From assembly GCF_015356115.1 (NCBI RefSeq), contig NZ_CP063056.1:2356001-2420000 (forward strand): 64,000 nucleotides of DNA. Direction: 5' to 3'. The translations under genes and the position numbers were made by a program. Source of the DNA: Rodentibacter haemolyticus (GTDB lineage: Bacteria > Pseudomonadota > Gammaproteobacteria > Enterobacterales > Pasteurellaceae). The notes under the pieces are model-generated. The model did no database searches and was not told the DNA's origin. It was given only the letters and a program-made list of their open reading frames with translations. The number at the start of each line of letters is the position of its first letter. The stretch's first letter is position 1. Of this stretch, positions 26,401 to 35,973 are shown piece after piece.

Positions 26401-29040
26401 TTAGCCTGTATTACGCATTCCCGCGGCAATGCCGGTGATACTTATCATCAAGGCTTGCTCTATATCCGGATTCGGGTGATCCGGGTTTTCACGGAAGCGG
26501 TGGAGTAGCTCCACTTGCAGTAGATTGAGCGGATCGGTGTAGATATTGCGTAGTGCAATGGATTCGGCGATCCAAGGTAAATCGGACATTAACTCATTAC
26601 GATGAGAAAGTGAAAGCACGGTTTGAATATCCGCTTGCAGTTGGCTGCGTAGGTTTTCACCTAAATACCAAAGCTCTTTTTTCACTAAACGCTGATCGTA
26701 TTGTTGAGAAAGCCATACGTCTGATTTACTGAATACCATCTCCAACATACCGATTCGGGTGGAAAAGAACGGCCAAGTTTGACACATTTCTTGGATAATA
26801 TCGCCTTTGCCGTTTTCAATCACTTGACGAACGGATGCGCCGGCACCTAGCCAGGCTGGAAGCATTAAGCGGTTTTGCATCCAAGCAAAGATCCAAGGAA
26901 TTGCTCGAAGGCTTTCTACGCCACCATTCGGGTTACGTTTTGCAGGGCGTGAGCCGAGCGGTAATTTTGAAAGTTCCTGTTCCGGGGTTGCGCTGCGGAA
27001 ATAAGGCACGAAATCCTTGTCTCCGCGCACTACGCCGCGATAAATTTCGCAGGAAACGGCGGAAAGTTCATCCATCACGGCACGCCATTCGGGTTTGGGT
27101 TCCGGTGGCGGTAAGAGATTGGCTTCCAAGATTGCGCTGGCATAGAGATCAAAGGTTTCCACCGCAACGGCAGGTAAGCCGAGTTTAAAGCGGATCATTT
27201 CGCCTTGCTCCGTTACACGTAAGCCGTTTTTCAATGAACGTGGCGGTTGAGAAAGTAGTGCTGCGTGAGCCGGTGCACCACCTCTACCGATTGTGCCGCC
27301 ACGACCGTGGAACAAGGTTAATTCAATGCCAAGTTTTTCCGTTAAATTGACCAACGCTTCTTGCGCACGATATTGCGCCCATGATGCCGCCATCATACCG
27401 GCATCTTTAGCAGAATCCGAATAGCCGATCATCACCATTTGGCGATTATTAATCACACCACGATACCAACCCACATTGAATAATTGGGTCATGACTTCTT
27501 CTGCTGCATCTAAGTCATCTAAGGTTTCAAAAAGAGGTACAACAGGAATATGGTAAGGTACACCGGCTTCTTTTAATAATAAATGCACGGCGAGTACATC
27601 AGAGGCGGTACGTGCCATCGAAATGATATAGCAGGCAATCACGCCTTGTTTTTGCTGGGCAATTACTTTGCAGGTATCAAGAATTTCTTGCGTTTCAGCG
27701 GAAGGTGTCCAATTTTGCGGAATAAGCGGGCGACGTGAGCTTAATTCACGAATTAAGAAAGCCTGTTTGTCATCTTCCGTCCATTGGGAATAATCGCCTA
27801 ATCCGATATAGCGTGTGATTTCAGCAATGGCATCGGTGTGACGGGTACTTTCTTGGCGAATATCCATTTGTGACAAGGTGACACCAAAACAGCGAATACG
27901 ATGCAAAATATCTAAGAGTGAACCGTTCGCAATAATGCGCATTCCACACGCCATTAGGGATTGATAGCAATCGTAAAGCGGCTCCCAAAGTTGCTCGTCT
28001 TTTAAAATAATGTCATTTTCTGAAACACGGGGTACGCGGTTTGCCAGTAAATCATCAAAGTAGGCGAGGGTGGCATTAAGTTTTGTGCGTAACCCCTTCA
28101 CCACGACACGATAAGGCTCTAAATGATTACCGTATTTAGCACGAAATTCTTCCGTACATTTCACCATAGAGAGTTCATCAACAAGTTCACCGATGTCTTT
28201 TAAAAATAAATCCGCCGCTTTCCAACGTGCGAAGTTGAGTATTTTACGTGTGATTTGTGCAGTCACGAATGGGTTACCGTCCCGATCTCCGCCCATCCAA
28301 GAAGAAATGCGCACCGGTTTTAAACCAACCGGTAAATCATAGCCTAAAAATTCACGGGCATTTTCGTTCAGTTGGCGCAAAAATTCCGGAACCGCTTGCC
28401 AGAGACTGTTTTCCAACATCGCAAATCCCCATTTCGCTTCGTCAAAAGGTGTTGGGCGAACAGTGCGGATTTCGTTAGTGTGCCAAGCCTCGGCAATTAA
28501 ACGGAGCAGTAAACGTTCGATAACACCGCGTTCTTTCGGGGTGAGATCATTGTGTTCTAATTTGCTTAAGCATTTATTGATCTCAACGTGTTTATGAATG
28601 AGGGAACGGCGGGTGGTTTCCGTTGGGTGTGCCGTTAGAACAAGTTCAATCAACAATTTTTTAATGGTGGCATAAACGGTTTCTTTTGAGGCATTTTCTG
28701 CTTTCAAACGGGTAAATAATGTATGTAAAGAACGTTCGGAAGGCGCTTTTGTAGAATGTTCTCGAGAAATCGTTTGATATTGTTCGGCAATATTGGTGAG
28801 ATTCAAAAATTGGCTGAATGCCCGTGCTACCGGAATAATGTTGTCGGTTGAAATATTGGCAAGGGTGGTGAGCAATTCTTGGCGGGCTTTATCGTCACCT
28901 GCGCGTGAATCACGTGATAACTTGCGAATATTTTCGATTAATTCGAGAATATCCGAACCTTGAGCATCGCTAATGGTTTCTCCGAGAAAACGCCCTAACA
29001 TATTGATATTATTACGTAGAGTCGCGTATTCTTGTGTCAT
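26401..29040 (-). CDS. ppc: Phosphoenolpyruvate carboxylase
   Basis: Anaplerotic enzyme carboxylating PEP to oxaloacetate. 879 residues, full length. Motifs: VLTAHPTETTRRS (catalytic His, about 136-148), the ISSWMGGDRDGNPFV segment, FHGRGGTIGRGGAP (about 577-590) and the invariant C-terminal RNTG. Transcribed alone with its own terminator. Confidence 0.98.
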   Translation of the reverse strand: MTQEYATLRNNINMLGRFLGETISDAQGSDILELIENIRKLSRDSRAGDDKARQELLTTLANISTDNIIPVARAFSQFLNLTNIAEQYQTISREHSTKAPSERSLHTLFTRLKAENASKETVYATIKKLLIELVLTAHPTETTRRSLIHKHVEINKCLSKLEHNDLTPKERGVIERLLLRLIAEAWHTNEIRTVRPTPFDEAKWGFAMLENSLWQAVPEFLRQLNENAREFLGYDLPVGLKPVRISSWMGGDRDGNPFVTAQITRKILNFARWKAADLFLKDIGELVDELSMVKCTEEFRAKYGNHLEPYRVVVKGLRTKLNATLAYFDDLLANRVPRVSENDIILKDEQLWEPLYDCYQSLMACGMRIIANGSLLDILHRIRCFGVTLSQMDIRQESTRHTDAIAEITRYIGLGDYSQWTEDDKQAFLIRELSSRRPLIPQNWTPSAETQEILDTCKVIAQQKQGVIACYIISMARTASDVLAVHLLLKEAGVPYHIPVVPLFETLDDLDAAEEVMTQLFNVGWYRGVINNRQMVMIGYSDSAKDAGMMAASWAQYRAQEALVNLTEKLGIELTLFHGRGGTIGRGGAPAHAALLSQPPRSLKNGLRVTEQGEMIRFKLGLPAVAVETFDLYASAILEANLLPPPEPKPEWRAVMDELSAVSCEIYRGVVRGDKDFVPYFRSATPEQELSKLPLGSRPAKRNPNGGVESLRAIPWIFAWMQNRLMLPAWLGAGASVRQVIENGKGDIIQEMCQTWPFFSTRIGMLEMVFSKSDVWLSQQYDQRLVKKELWYLGENLRSQLQADIQTVLSLSHRNELMSDLPWIAESIALRNIYTDPLNLLQVELLHRFRENPDHPNPDIEQALMISITGIAAGMRNTG

Positions 29041-29160
29041 ACAAACTCCTAAAAAGTAAGACTAAATAAAACTGATCGTAGATATAACTAAAAATAGGTG
29101 GACGGTCAAACCCTATGATAGAAAAGGTTGATAAAAAACAAGAAAGATGAATTTTCTTTA

Positions 29161-29209
29161 AAAATTAACCGCACTTTCTATATTCCGTTTAAAAGTGCGG
29201 TTAATTTTT
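29161..29209 (-). terminator. Inverted uptake-signal terminator after purR
   Basis: AAAATTAACCGCACTTT and AAAGTGCGGTTAATTTT pair perfectly over 17 bases; both arms are uptake signals with extended flanks and A/T runs. Confidence 0.85.
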
Positions 29210-29217
29210 GGGAGGTT

Positions 29218-30240
29218 TTATAAAATGGTTTTAACGGATTTTCTTAATACTAATTCAGGATAAATATCAATACGGCTATGGGTTTTGTGAGGATCTTCAT
29301 CTTCCTTGTCTTTTTGCGCAATACGTTCAAAGAGCAAGTTTACCGCTTGGGCACCTAATCTGGATTTCGATTGGTGAATGGTTGTGAGTGGCGGAGCATA
29401 AAAACGTGAGGAATGGATGTTGTCATAACCAATCACGGAAATATCGTCCGGCACGCGCAAACCTTTTTCAGTAATGGCAGAAATTGCACCGAGCGCCATT
29501 ACATCGTTACAACAGAATACGGCTGTTGGCAACTCGGTTTGGATAAGGATTTTATTCATACATTCATAGCCGTCTTCCGGTTCAAAGTAGCCTTCCATCA
29601 CCCAGTTCTTATTAATTGTGAGATTGGCATCCGACATTGCTTTCTCAAAGCCCTCATAGCGATTTTTTGCCGTTGTTTTACTGAGTTCACCCGCAATAAT
29701 ACCTATTTTTTTATGACCGCAATCAATCAAATGTTTTGTCGCAAGATAGCCGCCGGCGAAACTGTTATCTTCAATAATATCCGTATTGCTATTCGGGCCC
29801 CAATCCATCACAACCATTGGAACGGTGGAGAAATTAGAAAGTAAATCAAGGGAGGTTTGAGTATATTCGGAACACATTACCAACAAGCCGTCCACCCGTT
29901 TTTGGGCTAACATATCTAAGTGATTTTTGATTTTTTCGGGATTATTTTGCGTGTTGCATAAAAAGAGGGAATAGCCTTGGCGATAGCAATGTTCTTCAAC
30001 CGCATGAATGATCTCTGCAAAATAAGGCGCTTCACTGGTGGTAACGATCATGCCGATAGACTTTGTGGTATTTACTTTTAAACTTCTGGCGACCGCACTT
30101 GGAGAATATTTTAAGGTTTTTATGGCATATTGAACGGCTTCTTCCGTTTCTTTTGCCACAAATCGGGTTTTATTAATTACATGGGAAACGGTGGTAGTGG
30201 ATACCCCCGCCATTTTTGCCACATCTTTAATTGTTGCCAT
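29218..30240 (-). CDS. purR: Purine repressor PurR
   Basis: LacI/GalR-family repressor using hypoxanthine or guanine as corepressor. 340 residues. The N terminus MATIKDVAKMAGVSTTTVSH with VINKTRFVA is the PurR helix-turn-helix, and SPSAVARSLKVN is the hinge helix. The LacI-type effector domain follows (KRVDGLLVMCSEY, VVMDWGPNSN, VIGYDN). Likely acts on the PurR box at 17715-17730 upstream of purE. Divergent from a ynhF-like small gene, as in E. coli. Confidence 0.95.
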   Translation of the reverse strand: MATIKDVAKMAGVSTTTVSHVINKTRFVAKETEEAVQYAIKTLKYSPSAVARSLKVNTTKSIGMIVTTSEAPYFAEIIHAVEEHCYRQGYSLFLCNTQNNPEKIKNHLDMLAQKRVDGLLVMCSEYTQTSLDLLSNFSTVPMVVMDWGPNSNTDIIEDNSFAGGYLATKHLIDCGHKKIGIIAGELSKTTAKNRYEGFEKAMSDANLTINKNWVMEGYFEPEDGYECMNKILIQTELPTAVFCCNDVMALGAISAITEKGLRVPDDISVIGYDNIHSSRFYAPPLTTIHQSKSRLGAQAVNLLFERIAQKDKEDEDPHKTHSRIDIYPELVLRKSVKTIL

Positions 30241-30390
30241 AATTCGGTTTTCTCTGGATAAATTTTTCCTATTATAAAGATTGCATCTAAATAGTTAAAT
30301 ATTGAATAAATATTTTTTAAAAAAAGGTCGTTTTTTTTATTTTTCTTGCTAGAATGATGATGTTTTTAACGTCAATTATAAGGAGTAAAG

Positions 30391-30471
30391 ATGAGCGATT
30401 TTGGTTATGCAATGATTGCTGTGGTATTGAGTATGGCTTTTATTGTGGGTTTAACACTTTCTATCTTTTAG
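30391..30471 (+). CDS. ynhF: YnhF-like 26-residue membrane protein
   Basis: A 27-codon frame starting at ATG 30391 encodes MSDFGYAMIAVVLSMAFIVG plus LTLSIF, a single hydrophobic helix. It has an ideal AAGGAG ribosome-binding site (about 30380-30385), a possible extended -10 TTGCTAGAAT (30346-30355), and an uptake-signal terminator immediately downstream. In E. coli the tiny membrane protein YnhF is also encoded beside purR; that shared position supports the call. Function unknown. Confidence 0.8.
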   Translation: MSDFGYAMIAVVLSMAFIVGLTLSIF

Positions 30472-30490
30472 TCAGTAAGGTAGCTTTCTC

Positions 30491-30541
30491 AATCACCGCA
30501 TTTTGTTTACGCCGTTTTAAAACAAAGTGCGGTGATTTTTT
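30491..30541 (+). terminator. Inverted uptake-signal-like terminator after ynhF
   Basis: AATCACCGCA...TTTGTTT pairs with AAACAAAGTGCGGTGATT, followed by a T7 run. One arm departs from the uptake core by a base. Confidence 0.85.
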
Positions 30542-30619
30542 TAGGCGTTTTTTGCCTGAGCACTAAAAATATGGTAAAACTAACGCCGTTTTATTCACTT
30601 AACTAACATAGGAAGTACC

Positions 30620-31447
30620 ATGTCAAACTTGCAAGCAATTATTGAAGCTGCCTTTGAAAAACGCGCAGATATTACGCCAAAAACCGTCGATGCGGAAACC
30701 CGAGCTGCGATTGAAGAAGTTATCGAGGGTTTGGATAGCGGCAAATATCGTGTAGCAGAAAAAATTGATGATGAATGGGTAACACATCAGTGGCTAAAAA
30801 AAGCGGTGTTGCTTTCATTCCGTATCAATGACAATGAAATCATTGACGGTGCAGAAACAAAATATTACGACAAAGTGGCACTAAAATTTGCGGATTACAC
30901 GGAAGCACGTTTCCAGCAAGAAGGTTTCCGAGTTGTTCCGTCAGCGACCGTTCGTAAAGGCGCATACATTTCCAAAAACTGCGTGTTAATGCCGTCTTAT
31001 GTGAACATCGGCGCGTATGTGGGCGAGGGTACGATGGTAGATACTTGGGCAACAGTGGGATCCTGTGCGCAAATTGGTAAAAATGTTCACTTGTCAGGCG
31101 GTGTCGGCATTGGCGGCGTATTAGAACCGTTACAAGCCAATCCGACCATCATTGGTGATAATTGCTTTATCGGTGCGCGTTCCGAAGTGGTTGAAGGTGT
31201 GATCGTTGAGGACGGTTGTGTGATCTCTATGGGGGTATTTATCGGCCAGTCCACTAAAATTTATGATCGCGAAACCGGTGAGATTCATTATGGCCGTGTA
31301 CCGGCAGGTTCTGTTGTCGTTTCCGGTAGCCTTCCGTCAAAATGCGGTAAATATAGCCTTTACTGTGCAGTTATCGTGAAAAAAGTTGATGCGAAAACTT
31401 TAGGCAAAGTAGGGATCAACGAATTGTTGCGTTCGATTGAAGAATAA
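30620..31447 (+). CDS. dapD: Tetrahydrodipicolinate N-succinyltransferase
   Basis: Succinyl-CoA-dependent step of lysine and meso-diaminopimelate synthesis. 275 residues, full length. The central part is a left-handed beta-helix of hexapeptide repeats (VLMPSYVNIGAYVGEGTMVD onwards), with the conserved GGVGIGGVLEPLQA and GARSEVVEGVIVEDGCVI segments. Monocistronic, with an AGGAAG site; followed by a bidirectional terminator. Confidence 0.97.
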   Translation: MSNLQAIIEAAFEKRADITPKTVDAETRAAIEEVIEGLDSGKYRVAEKIDDEWVTHQWLKKAVLLSFRINDNEIIDGAETKYYDKVALKFADYTEARFQQEGFRVVPSATVRKGAYISKNCVLMPSYVNIGAYVGEGTMVDTWATVGSCAQIGKNVHLSGGVGIGGVLEPLQANPTIIGDNCFIGARSEVVEGVIVEDGCVISMGVFIGQSTKIYDRETGEIHYGRVPAGSVVVSGSLPSKCGKYSLYCAVIVKKVDAKTLGKVGINELLRSIEE

Positions 31448-31474
31448 TTAAAACAGCCACATCATATCGAAATA

Positions 31475-31511
31475 AAATAACCGCACTTTAAATCACAAAG
31501 TGCGGTTATTT
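31475..31511. terminator. Bidirectional inverted uptake-signal terminator between dapD and tehB
   Basis: AAATAACCGCACTTT and AAAGTGCGGTTATTT are perfect 15-base reverse complements separated by seven bases. Confidence 0.85.
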
Positions 31512-31529
31512 CTTTTATAAATCAGTGGA

Positions 31530-32390
31530 TTATTTCTTTTTTGCTAACATTGTCACAAATTTCATTTTAATGCGGTTACCGTTTTCATCGGTTTTGTGTA
31601 ATTCCCCCATTTCTTCGTTGTATTTTATAAACTCCCAGTCTTGATAATAGGCTTTTAATTCGTTTTCTTTAAAAGTGAAGGAAAACGGAAGAGGGCAGGG
31701 AACATCATCTGTGGACATTGCCGCTACGATTAAGTTATAGCCGCCGGTATTGGTATGTTCTTGCATATTTTTGATAATGGCTGACACACGTTCAGGATCT
31801 AAGAACATAAACACCACAGTGGAGAGAATAAAGTCGTAGTTTTCTTGAATGTTGGCTGTGTTGATGTCGTAAAGTGCGGTCAAAATTGAGAGATTTTCTT
31901 TCGTCTTGGTTTCATTCAAGAAAGTAAGGCTGTTTTCGTTATGATCCCAAGAGGTTACATCAAAGCCCAATAAACTTAAAAAGAGTGAATTTCGCCCTTG
32001 CCCACAGCCGAGATCAAGCGTTTTGCAAGGTTTAATGGATTCAACCGCCGCTTTTACTTCTGAATGTGTTGCGGTCATATTGTATTTTTTACTGAAGTAA
32101 TCTTCTTTTTTGCAATAAAAGCCAAGCGTGCATTCTAAATCGTCCGTTAAGGCTTCTACGCGGTGCCAGGCCTGTGGTTCGACAAAAGGAATTTCGCTTT
32201 CCGGTGTGAATATATGCTCGGCAACTACATCCCCTTCTTCCGTTAATTCGTAAAATTTAAGTTTGCCTTTGAGAATGCTCAGCTTGCCCCAAGTGCCGAC
32301 TTTTGTATTGTGTTTCTCTTGAAACATTTGAGGTAGTTTGTCTTTTGTCCAAATCGGCATTTGTTTGTAGCAGATCAATTCATTTTTCAT
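31530..32390 (-). CDS. tehB: Tellurite-resistance SAM-dependent methyltransferase TehB
   Basis: 286-residue two-domain form typical of Haemophilus: an N-terminal cupin-like domain (about 1-90; KVGTWGKLSILKGKLKFYEL) and a C-terminal class I methyltransferase with the SAM motif LDLGCGQGRNSLFLS (about 125-139). It methylates tellurite/selenite-type anions; in H. influenzae it is also linked to oxidative-stress tolerance. Start 32390 (MKNELICYK) has GGAGAAC upstream; an ATG four codons earlier at 32402 is less typical. No tehA is adjacent. Confidence 0.93.
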   Translation of the reverse strand: MKNELICYKQMPIWTKDKLPQMFQEKHNTKVGTWGKLSILKGKLKFYELTEEGDVVAEHIFTPESEIPFVEPQAWHRVEALTDDLECTLGFYCKKEDYFSKKYNMTATHSEVKAAVESIKPCKTLDLGCGQGRNSLFLSLLGFDVTSWDHNENSLTFLNETKTKENLSILTALYDINTANIQENYDFILSTVVFMFLDPERVSAIIKNMQEHTNTGGYNLIVAAMSTDDVPCPLPFSFTFKENELKAYYQDWEFIKYNEEMGELHKTDENGNRIKMKFVTMLAKKK

Positions 32391-32462
32391 AGTGTTCTCC
32401 AAATTGATAAATAGTTGAGTGATATAGTAGGTTATAAATTACATTCTTTCAACTAAAAAATA

Positions 32463-32485
32463 AAAAAGCGACCGAAGCCGCTTTT
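32463..32485 (-). terminator. Terminator after metG
   Basis: AAAAAGCG and CGCTTTTT pair around ACCGAAGC, with a T run on the minus strand. Confidence 0.7.
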
Positions 32486-32506
32486 TGTAAATATCAATCC
32501 GCTTGA

Positions 32507-34555
32507 TCATTTCACCTGCATACCGGCTGTAACACCGCTATCGGCTGAAAGCAAGAATAAATCGTTTCCGCCCGTACCGGCTGAAAGGATCATTCCTTCA
32601 GATACACCAAATTTCATTTTACGTGGCGCAAGGTTTGCTACCATAATCACAAAACGCCCCTCTAATTCTTCAGGCTTATCGTAAGCCGCTTTAATGCCGG
32701 AGAAAACTTGGCGGTGGTGATCACCGAGATCCAATTCAAAACGAAGAAGTTTATTTGATTCAGGAACCGCTTCGCATTTTAATACTTTTGCTACGCGCAT
32801 ATCGAGTTTTGCAAAATCATCAATGGTGATGGTATCTGCGATAGGTTCGATGTGAGAAAGTGCGGTCGATTTTGTCGCTGTTTTTTCTGCCGTTTCACTC
32901 GTTTTGGCGAATAAGGCTTTGGTTTCTTCCACCACCGCATCAATCTGTTTTTTCTCTAAACGGGAAAACAGAGCCTTAAATGGTGAGAGGGTGTGACCTA
33001 ATAAAGGTTGATCGATATTATTCCAACGCAATTCGGTTTGTAAGAAGGCTTCAGCCCGTTCAGCCAGTTTAGGGAGAACTGGTTTGAGGTATGTCATTAA
33101 CACTCGGAATAATTCGATTCCCATTGAACAGACCGCTTGTAATTGTTCCTCTTTTCCTTCTTCTTTTGCGATCACCCAAGGTGCTTTATCATCAATATAT
33201 TTATTGGCTTTATCGGTTAATGCCATAATTTCGCGGATTGCTTTATTAAATTCGCGAGTTTCATAATAATTCGCAATTTGTGTCGCTTGAGAGGTAAATT
33301 CAGCAAATAAAGCTTCATCTTCCAATTTATCCGCTAATTTGCCGTCAAAGCGTTTTGCGATAAAGCCTGCATTGCGGGAAGCCAAATTTACGAGTTTGTT
33401 CACAATATCCGTGTTCACCCGTTGGATAAAATCGTCTAAGTTGAAATCAAGATCTTCAATACGATTGTTGATTTTTGCCGCATAGTAATAACGCAAACAT
33501 TCAGGATCAATGTGGTTTAAATAGGTATCGGCTTGAATGAATGTTCCGCGTGATTTTGACATTTTCGCACCGTCCACCGTTACATAACCGTGAGCAAATA
33601 CATTGGTCGGTTTGCGATAGCCGCTGCCTTCCAACATCGCAGGCCAGAACAGGCTGTGGAAATACACAATATCTTTACCGATAAAGTGGTAAAGTTCCGT
33701 CTCGCTGCCTTCAGCCCAAAACTCATTAAAATCGATGCCTTCACGATCGCAGAGATTTTTGAATGATGCCATATAACCAATCGGTGCATCCAACCATACA
33801 TAGAAAAATTTGTCTTTTGCATCCGGAATTTCAAAACCGAAATATGGCGCATCACGAGAAATATCCCACTGTTGTAAACCACTTTCAAACCACTCTTGCA
33901 TTTTGTTCGCGATTTCCGGTTGTAGCGAACCGGAACGCGTCCATTCTTGCAACATATTTTCGAACGCAGGCAAATCAAAGAAAAAGTGCTCGGACTCTTT
34001 AATGATCGGTGTAGCGCCGGAAACGGCAGAACGCGGATTGATCAAGTCCATCGGGCTATAAGTGGAAGCACATACTTCGCAGTTATCGCCATATTGATCT
34101 TCGGCTTTACATTTCGGACAAGTCCCTTTTACGAAGCGATCCGGTAAAAACATATTTTTTTCCGGATCATAGAGTTGAGAAATCACTTTGCTTTTAATGA
34201 AACCGTTCGTTTTTAATTTATTATAAATTTCAGCGGTGATTCGTTTGTTTTCCTCGCTGTGAGTGGAATGATAGTTATCAAAGCTGATATTGAATCCGGC
34301 GAAATCGCGTACGTGATCGGCTTTTGCCCGGGCAATGAGTTCTTCCGGTGTAATGCCTAATTTATCGGCGTTTAACATAATCGGTGTACCGTGCGCATCA
34401 TCGGCACAGACAAAATAAACTTTATTACCGCGCATACGTTGAAAACGCACCCAAATATCCGCTTGAATGTGTTCTAACATATGACCTAAATGGATTGCGC
34501 CATTGGCATAAGGGAGAGCGCAAGTTACTAAAATTTTACGGGCTTGGTTCGACAT
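32507..34555 (-). CDS. metG: Methionyl-tRNA synthetase
   Basis: Charges tRNA-Met. 682 residues including the C-terminal dimerising tRNA-binding domain. Class I signatures: HIGH-type HLGH within ALPYANGAIHLGHMLEH (about 13-29), the zinc knuckle CPKCKAEDQYGDNCEVC (about 146-162), KMSKS within GAKMSKSRGTF, and the EMAP/OB domain starting DFAKLDMRVAKVLKCE. Start 34555 (MSNQARKILVTCALPY) was chosen over the in-frame codon at 34579. Divergent from mrp. Confidence 0.97.
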   Translation of the reverse strand: MSNQARKILVTCALPYANGAIHLGHMLEHIQADIWVRFQRMRGNKVYFVCADDAHGTPIMLNADKLGITPEELIARAKADHVRDFAGFNISFDNYHSTHSEENKRITAEIYNKLKTNGFIKSKVISQLYDPEKNMFLPDRFVKGTCPKCKAEDQYGDNCEVCASTYSPMDLINPRSAVSGATPIIKESEHFFFDLPAFENMLQEWTRSGSLQPEIANKMQEWFESGLQQWDISRDAPYFGFEIPDAKDKFFYVWLDAPIGYMASFKNLCDREGIDFNEFWAEGSETELYHFIGKDIVYFHSLFWPAMLEGSGYRKPTNVFAHGYVTVDGAKMSKSRGTFIQADTYLNHIDPECLRYYYAAKINNRIEDLDFNLDDFIQRVNTDIVNKLVNLASRNAGFIAKRFDGKLADKLEDEALFAEFTSQATQIANYYETREFNKAIREIMALTDKANKYIDDKAPWVIAKEEGKEEQLQAVCSMGIELFRVLMTYLKPVLPKLAERAEAFLQTELRWNNIDQPLLGHTLSPFKALFSRLEKKQIDAVVEETKALFAKTSETAEKTATKSTALSHIEPIADTITIDDFAKLDMRVAKVLKCEAVPESNKLLRFELDLGDHHRQVFSGIKAAYDKPEELEGRFVIMVANLAPRKMKFGVSEGMILSAGTGGNDLFLLSADSGVTAGMQVK

Positions 34556-34713
34556 CGTTATTCTCTTTTTATCACACAAAAAATTGCCCGTATCTTACCT
34601 GATAAAGGGGATTTTTTCCAGTTTGAAAAACTTTAACTTAACAGACCGCACTTTCCGTGTTTAAATATGCCCGACAAATTTACTCTACTTAATATTTTAA
34701 ATTGGAAGGTCTT

Positions 34714-35826
34714 ATGGCAACCTATTTTTCCGACAACCTTAGCTCTGAACAACAAAATCAAATTCAACAAGTCATTCAACAATTTCAACATCCGAGCCTG
34801 CAAAAAGATTTGATTGCGCTCAACACCTTAAAAAAAGTGGAAAAAGGTGGTGAAACCTTGCGTATTGAATTGCAGTTACCTTTCGCTTGGAATAGCGGTG
34901 TTGAACTACTTAAACAAATGATATCCGATAACTTATTGAAAGCGGCGGATTGTAAATCAATCAAATGGGCGGTGAATTATCAAATCGCCACATTAAAACG
35001 GGCGAATAATCAACCGGCAGTAAAAGGGGTGAAAAATATTATCGCCGTTACTTCCGGTAAAGGCGGCGTGGGCAAATCCAGTGTCTCGGTGAACCTTGCT
35101 CTGGCACTTCAAGCACAGGGGGCACGGGTAGGGATTTTGGATGCCGATATTTACGGCCCTTCTATTCCGCATATGTTGGGTGCGCCACATCAGCGCCCGA
35201 CATCACCGGATAATCAACATATTACCCCAATCAAAGCGCACGGATTATCAGCCAATTCCATCGGTTTTTTAATGGATGAAGAAAATGCGACTATCTGGCG
35301 GGGCCCAATGGCGAGCAGTGCGTTAAGTCAATTGCTTAATGAAACATTGTGGGATAGTTTGGATTATTTGGTCATTGATATGCCTCCGGGAACCGGTGAC
35401 ATTCAACTTACCTTGTCCCAACAAATTCCGGTAACAGGCGCTATTGTGGTAACAACGCCGCAAGATATTGCCTTGCTTGATGCGGTAAAAGGCATCTCTA
35501 TGTTTGAACGAGTTTCCGTACCGGTGCTTGGTATTGTAGAAAATATGTCAATGCACATTTGTAGCAACTGTGGTCATCACGAAGCGATTTTCGGAACCGG
35601 CGGCGCAGAAAAAATGGCGGAAAAATATAATGTAAAAGTGCTGGCACATTTGCCATTACACATTCGCATTCGAGAAGATCTGGATAGCGGTAATCCAACC
35701 ATTATTGCCGCACCGGAAAGTGAAATCGCCCAAGCCTTCTTGCAACTCGCAGAAAAAGTTTCCACCGAGCTTTACTGGCAAGGTTCTGTGATTCCAAGCG
35801 AGATTTTGTTTAGAGAAGTGAAATGA
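34714..35826 (+). CDS. apbC: Iron-sulfur cluster carrier ATPase Mrp/ApbC
   Basis: P-loop ATPase that binds and transfers [4Fe-4S] clusters. The 370-residue protein has an N-terminal MIP18/FeS-assembly domain (about 1-90), the deviant Walker A TSGKGGVGKSS (about 108-118), DADIYGPSIP, VIDMPPGTGD and the cluster-binding CSNC (about 280-283). Start 34714 has GGAAGG upstream; an ATG at 34702 is in frame but less likely. metG-mrp divergence is conserved in gamma-proteobacteria. Confidence 0.95.
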   Translation: MATYFSDNLSSEQQNQIQQVIQQFQHPSLQKDLIALNTLKKVEKGGETLRIELQLPFAWNSGVELLKQMISDNLLKAADCKSIKWAVNYQIATLKRANNQPAVKGVKNIIAVTSGKGGVGKSSVSVNLALALQAQGARVGILDADIYGPSIPHMLGAPHQRPTSPDNQHITPIKAHGLSANSIGFLMDEENATIWRGPMASSALSQLLNETLWDSLDYLVIDMPPGTGDIQLTLSQQIPVTGAIVVTTPQDIALLDAVKGISMFERVSVPVLGIVENMSMHICSNCGHHEAIFGTGGAEKMAEKYNVKVLAHLPLHIRIREDLDSGNPTIIAAPESEIAQAFLQLAEKVSTELYWQGSVIPSEILFREVK

Positions 35827-35841
35827 TAAGTTAAAAGAAGA

Positions 35842-35866
35842 AAGGCTGTGTTTACAGCCTTTTTTA
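35842..35866. terminator. Terminator after mrp, probably bidirectional
   Basis: AAGGCTGT and ACAGCCTT pair around GTTT and are followed by TTTT. The minus-strand flank is T/C-rich, so it may also end the convergent gtr cassette. Confidence 0.8.
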
Positions 35867-35973
35867 ATAGAAAAAACGTTGGGAAATTTAACCGCACTTT
35901 CACTGCAACTTGAGATGCTGTGTTTTATTTTCTTTGTTTTTTAAAAGTAGTGAGCCTTCAAAACCTTATAAAA

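Noticed and set aside
29413..29844. 143-codon plus-strand frame
   Set aside because: Antisense shadow of purR with no ribosome-binding site or recognisable motif.
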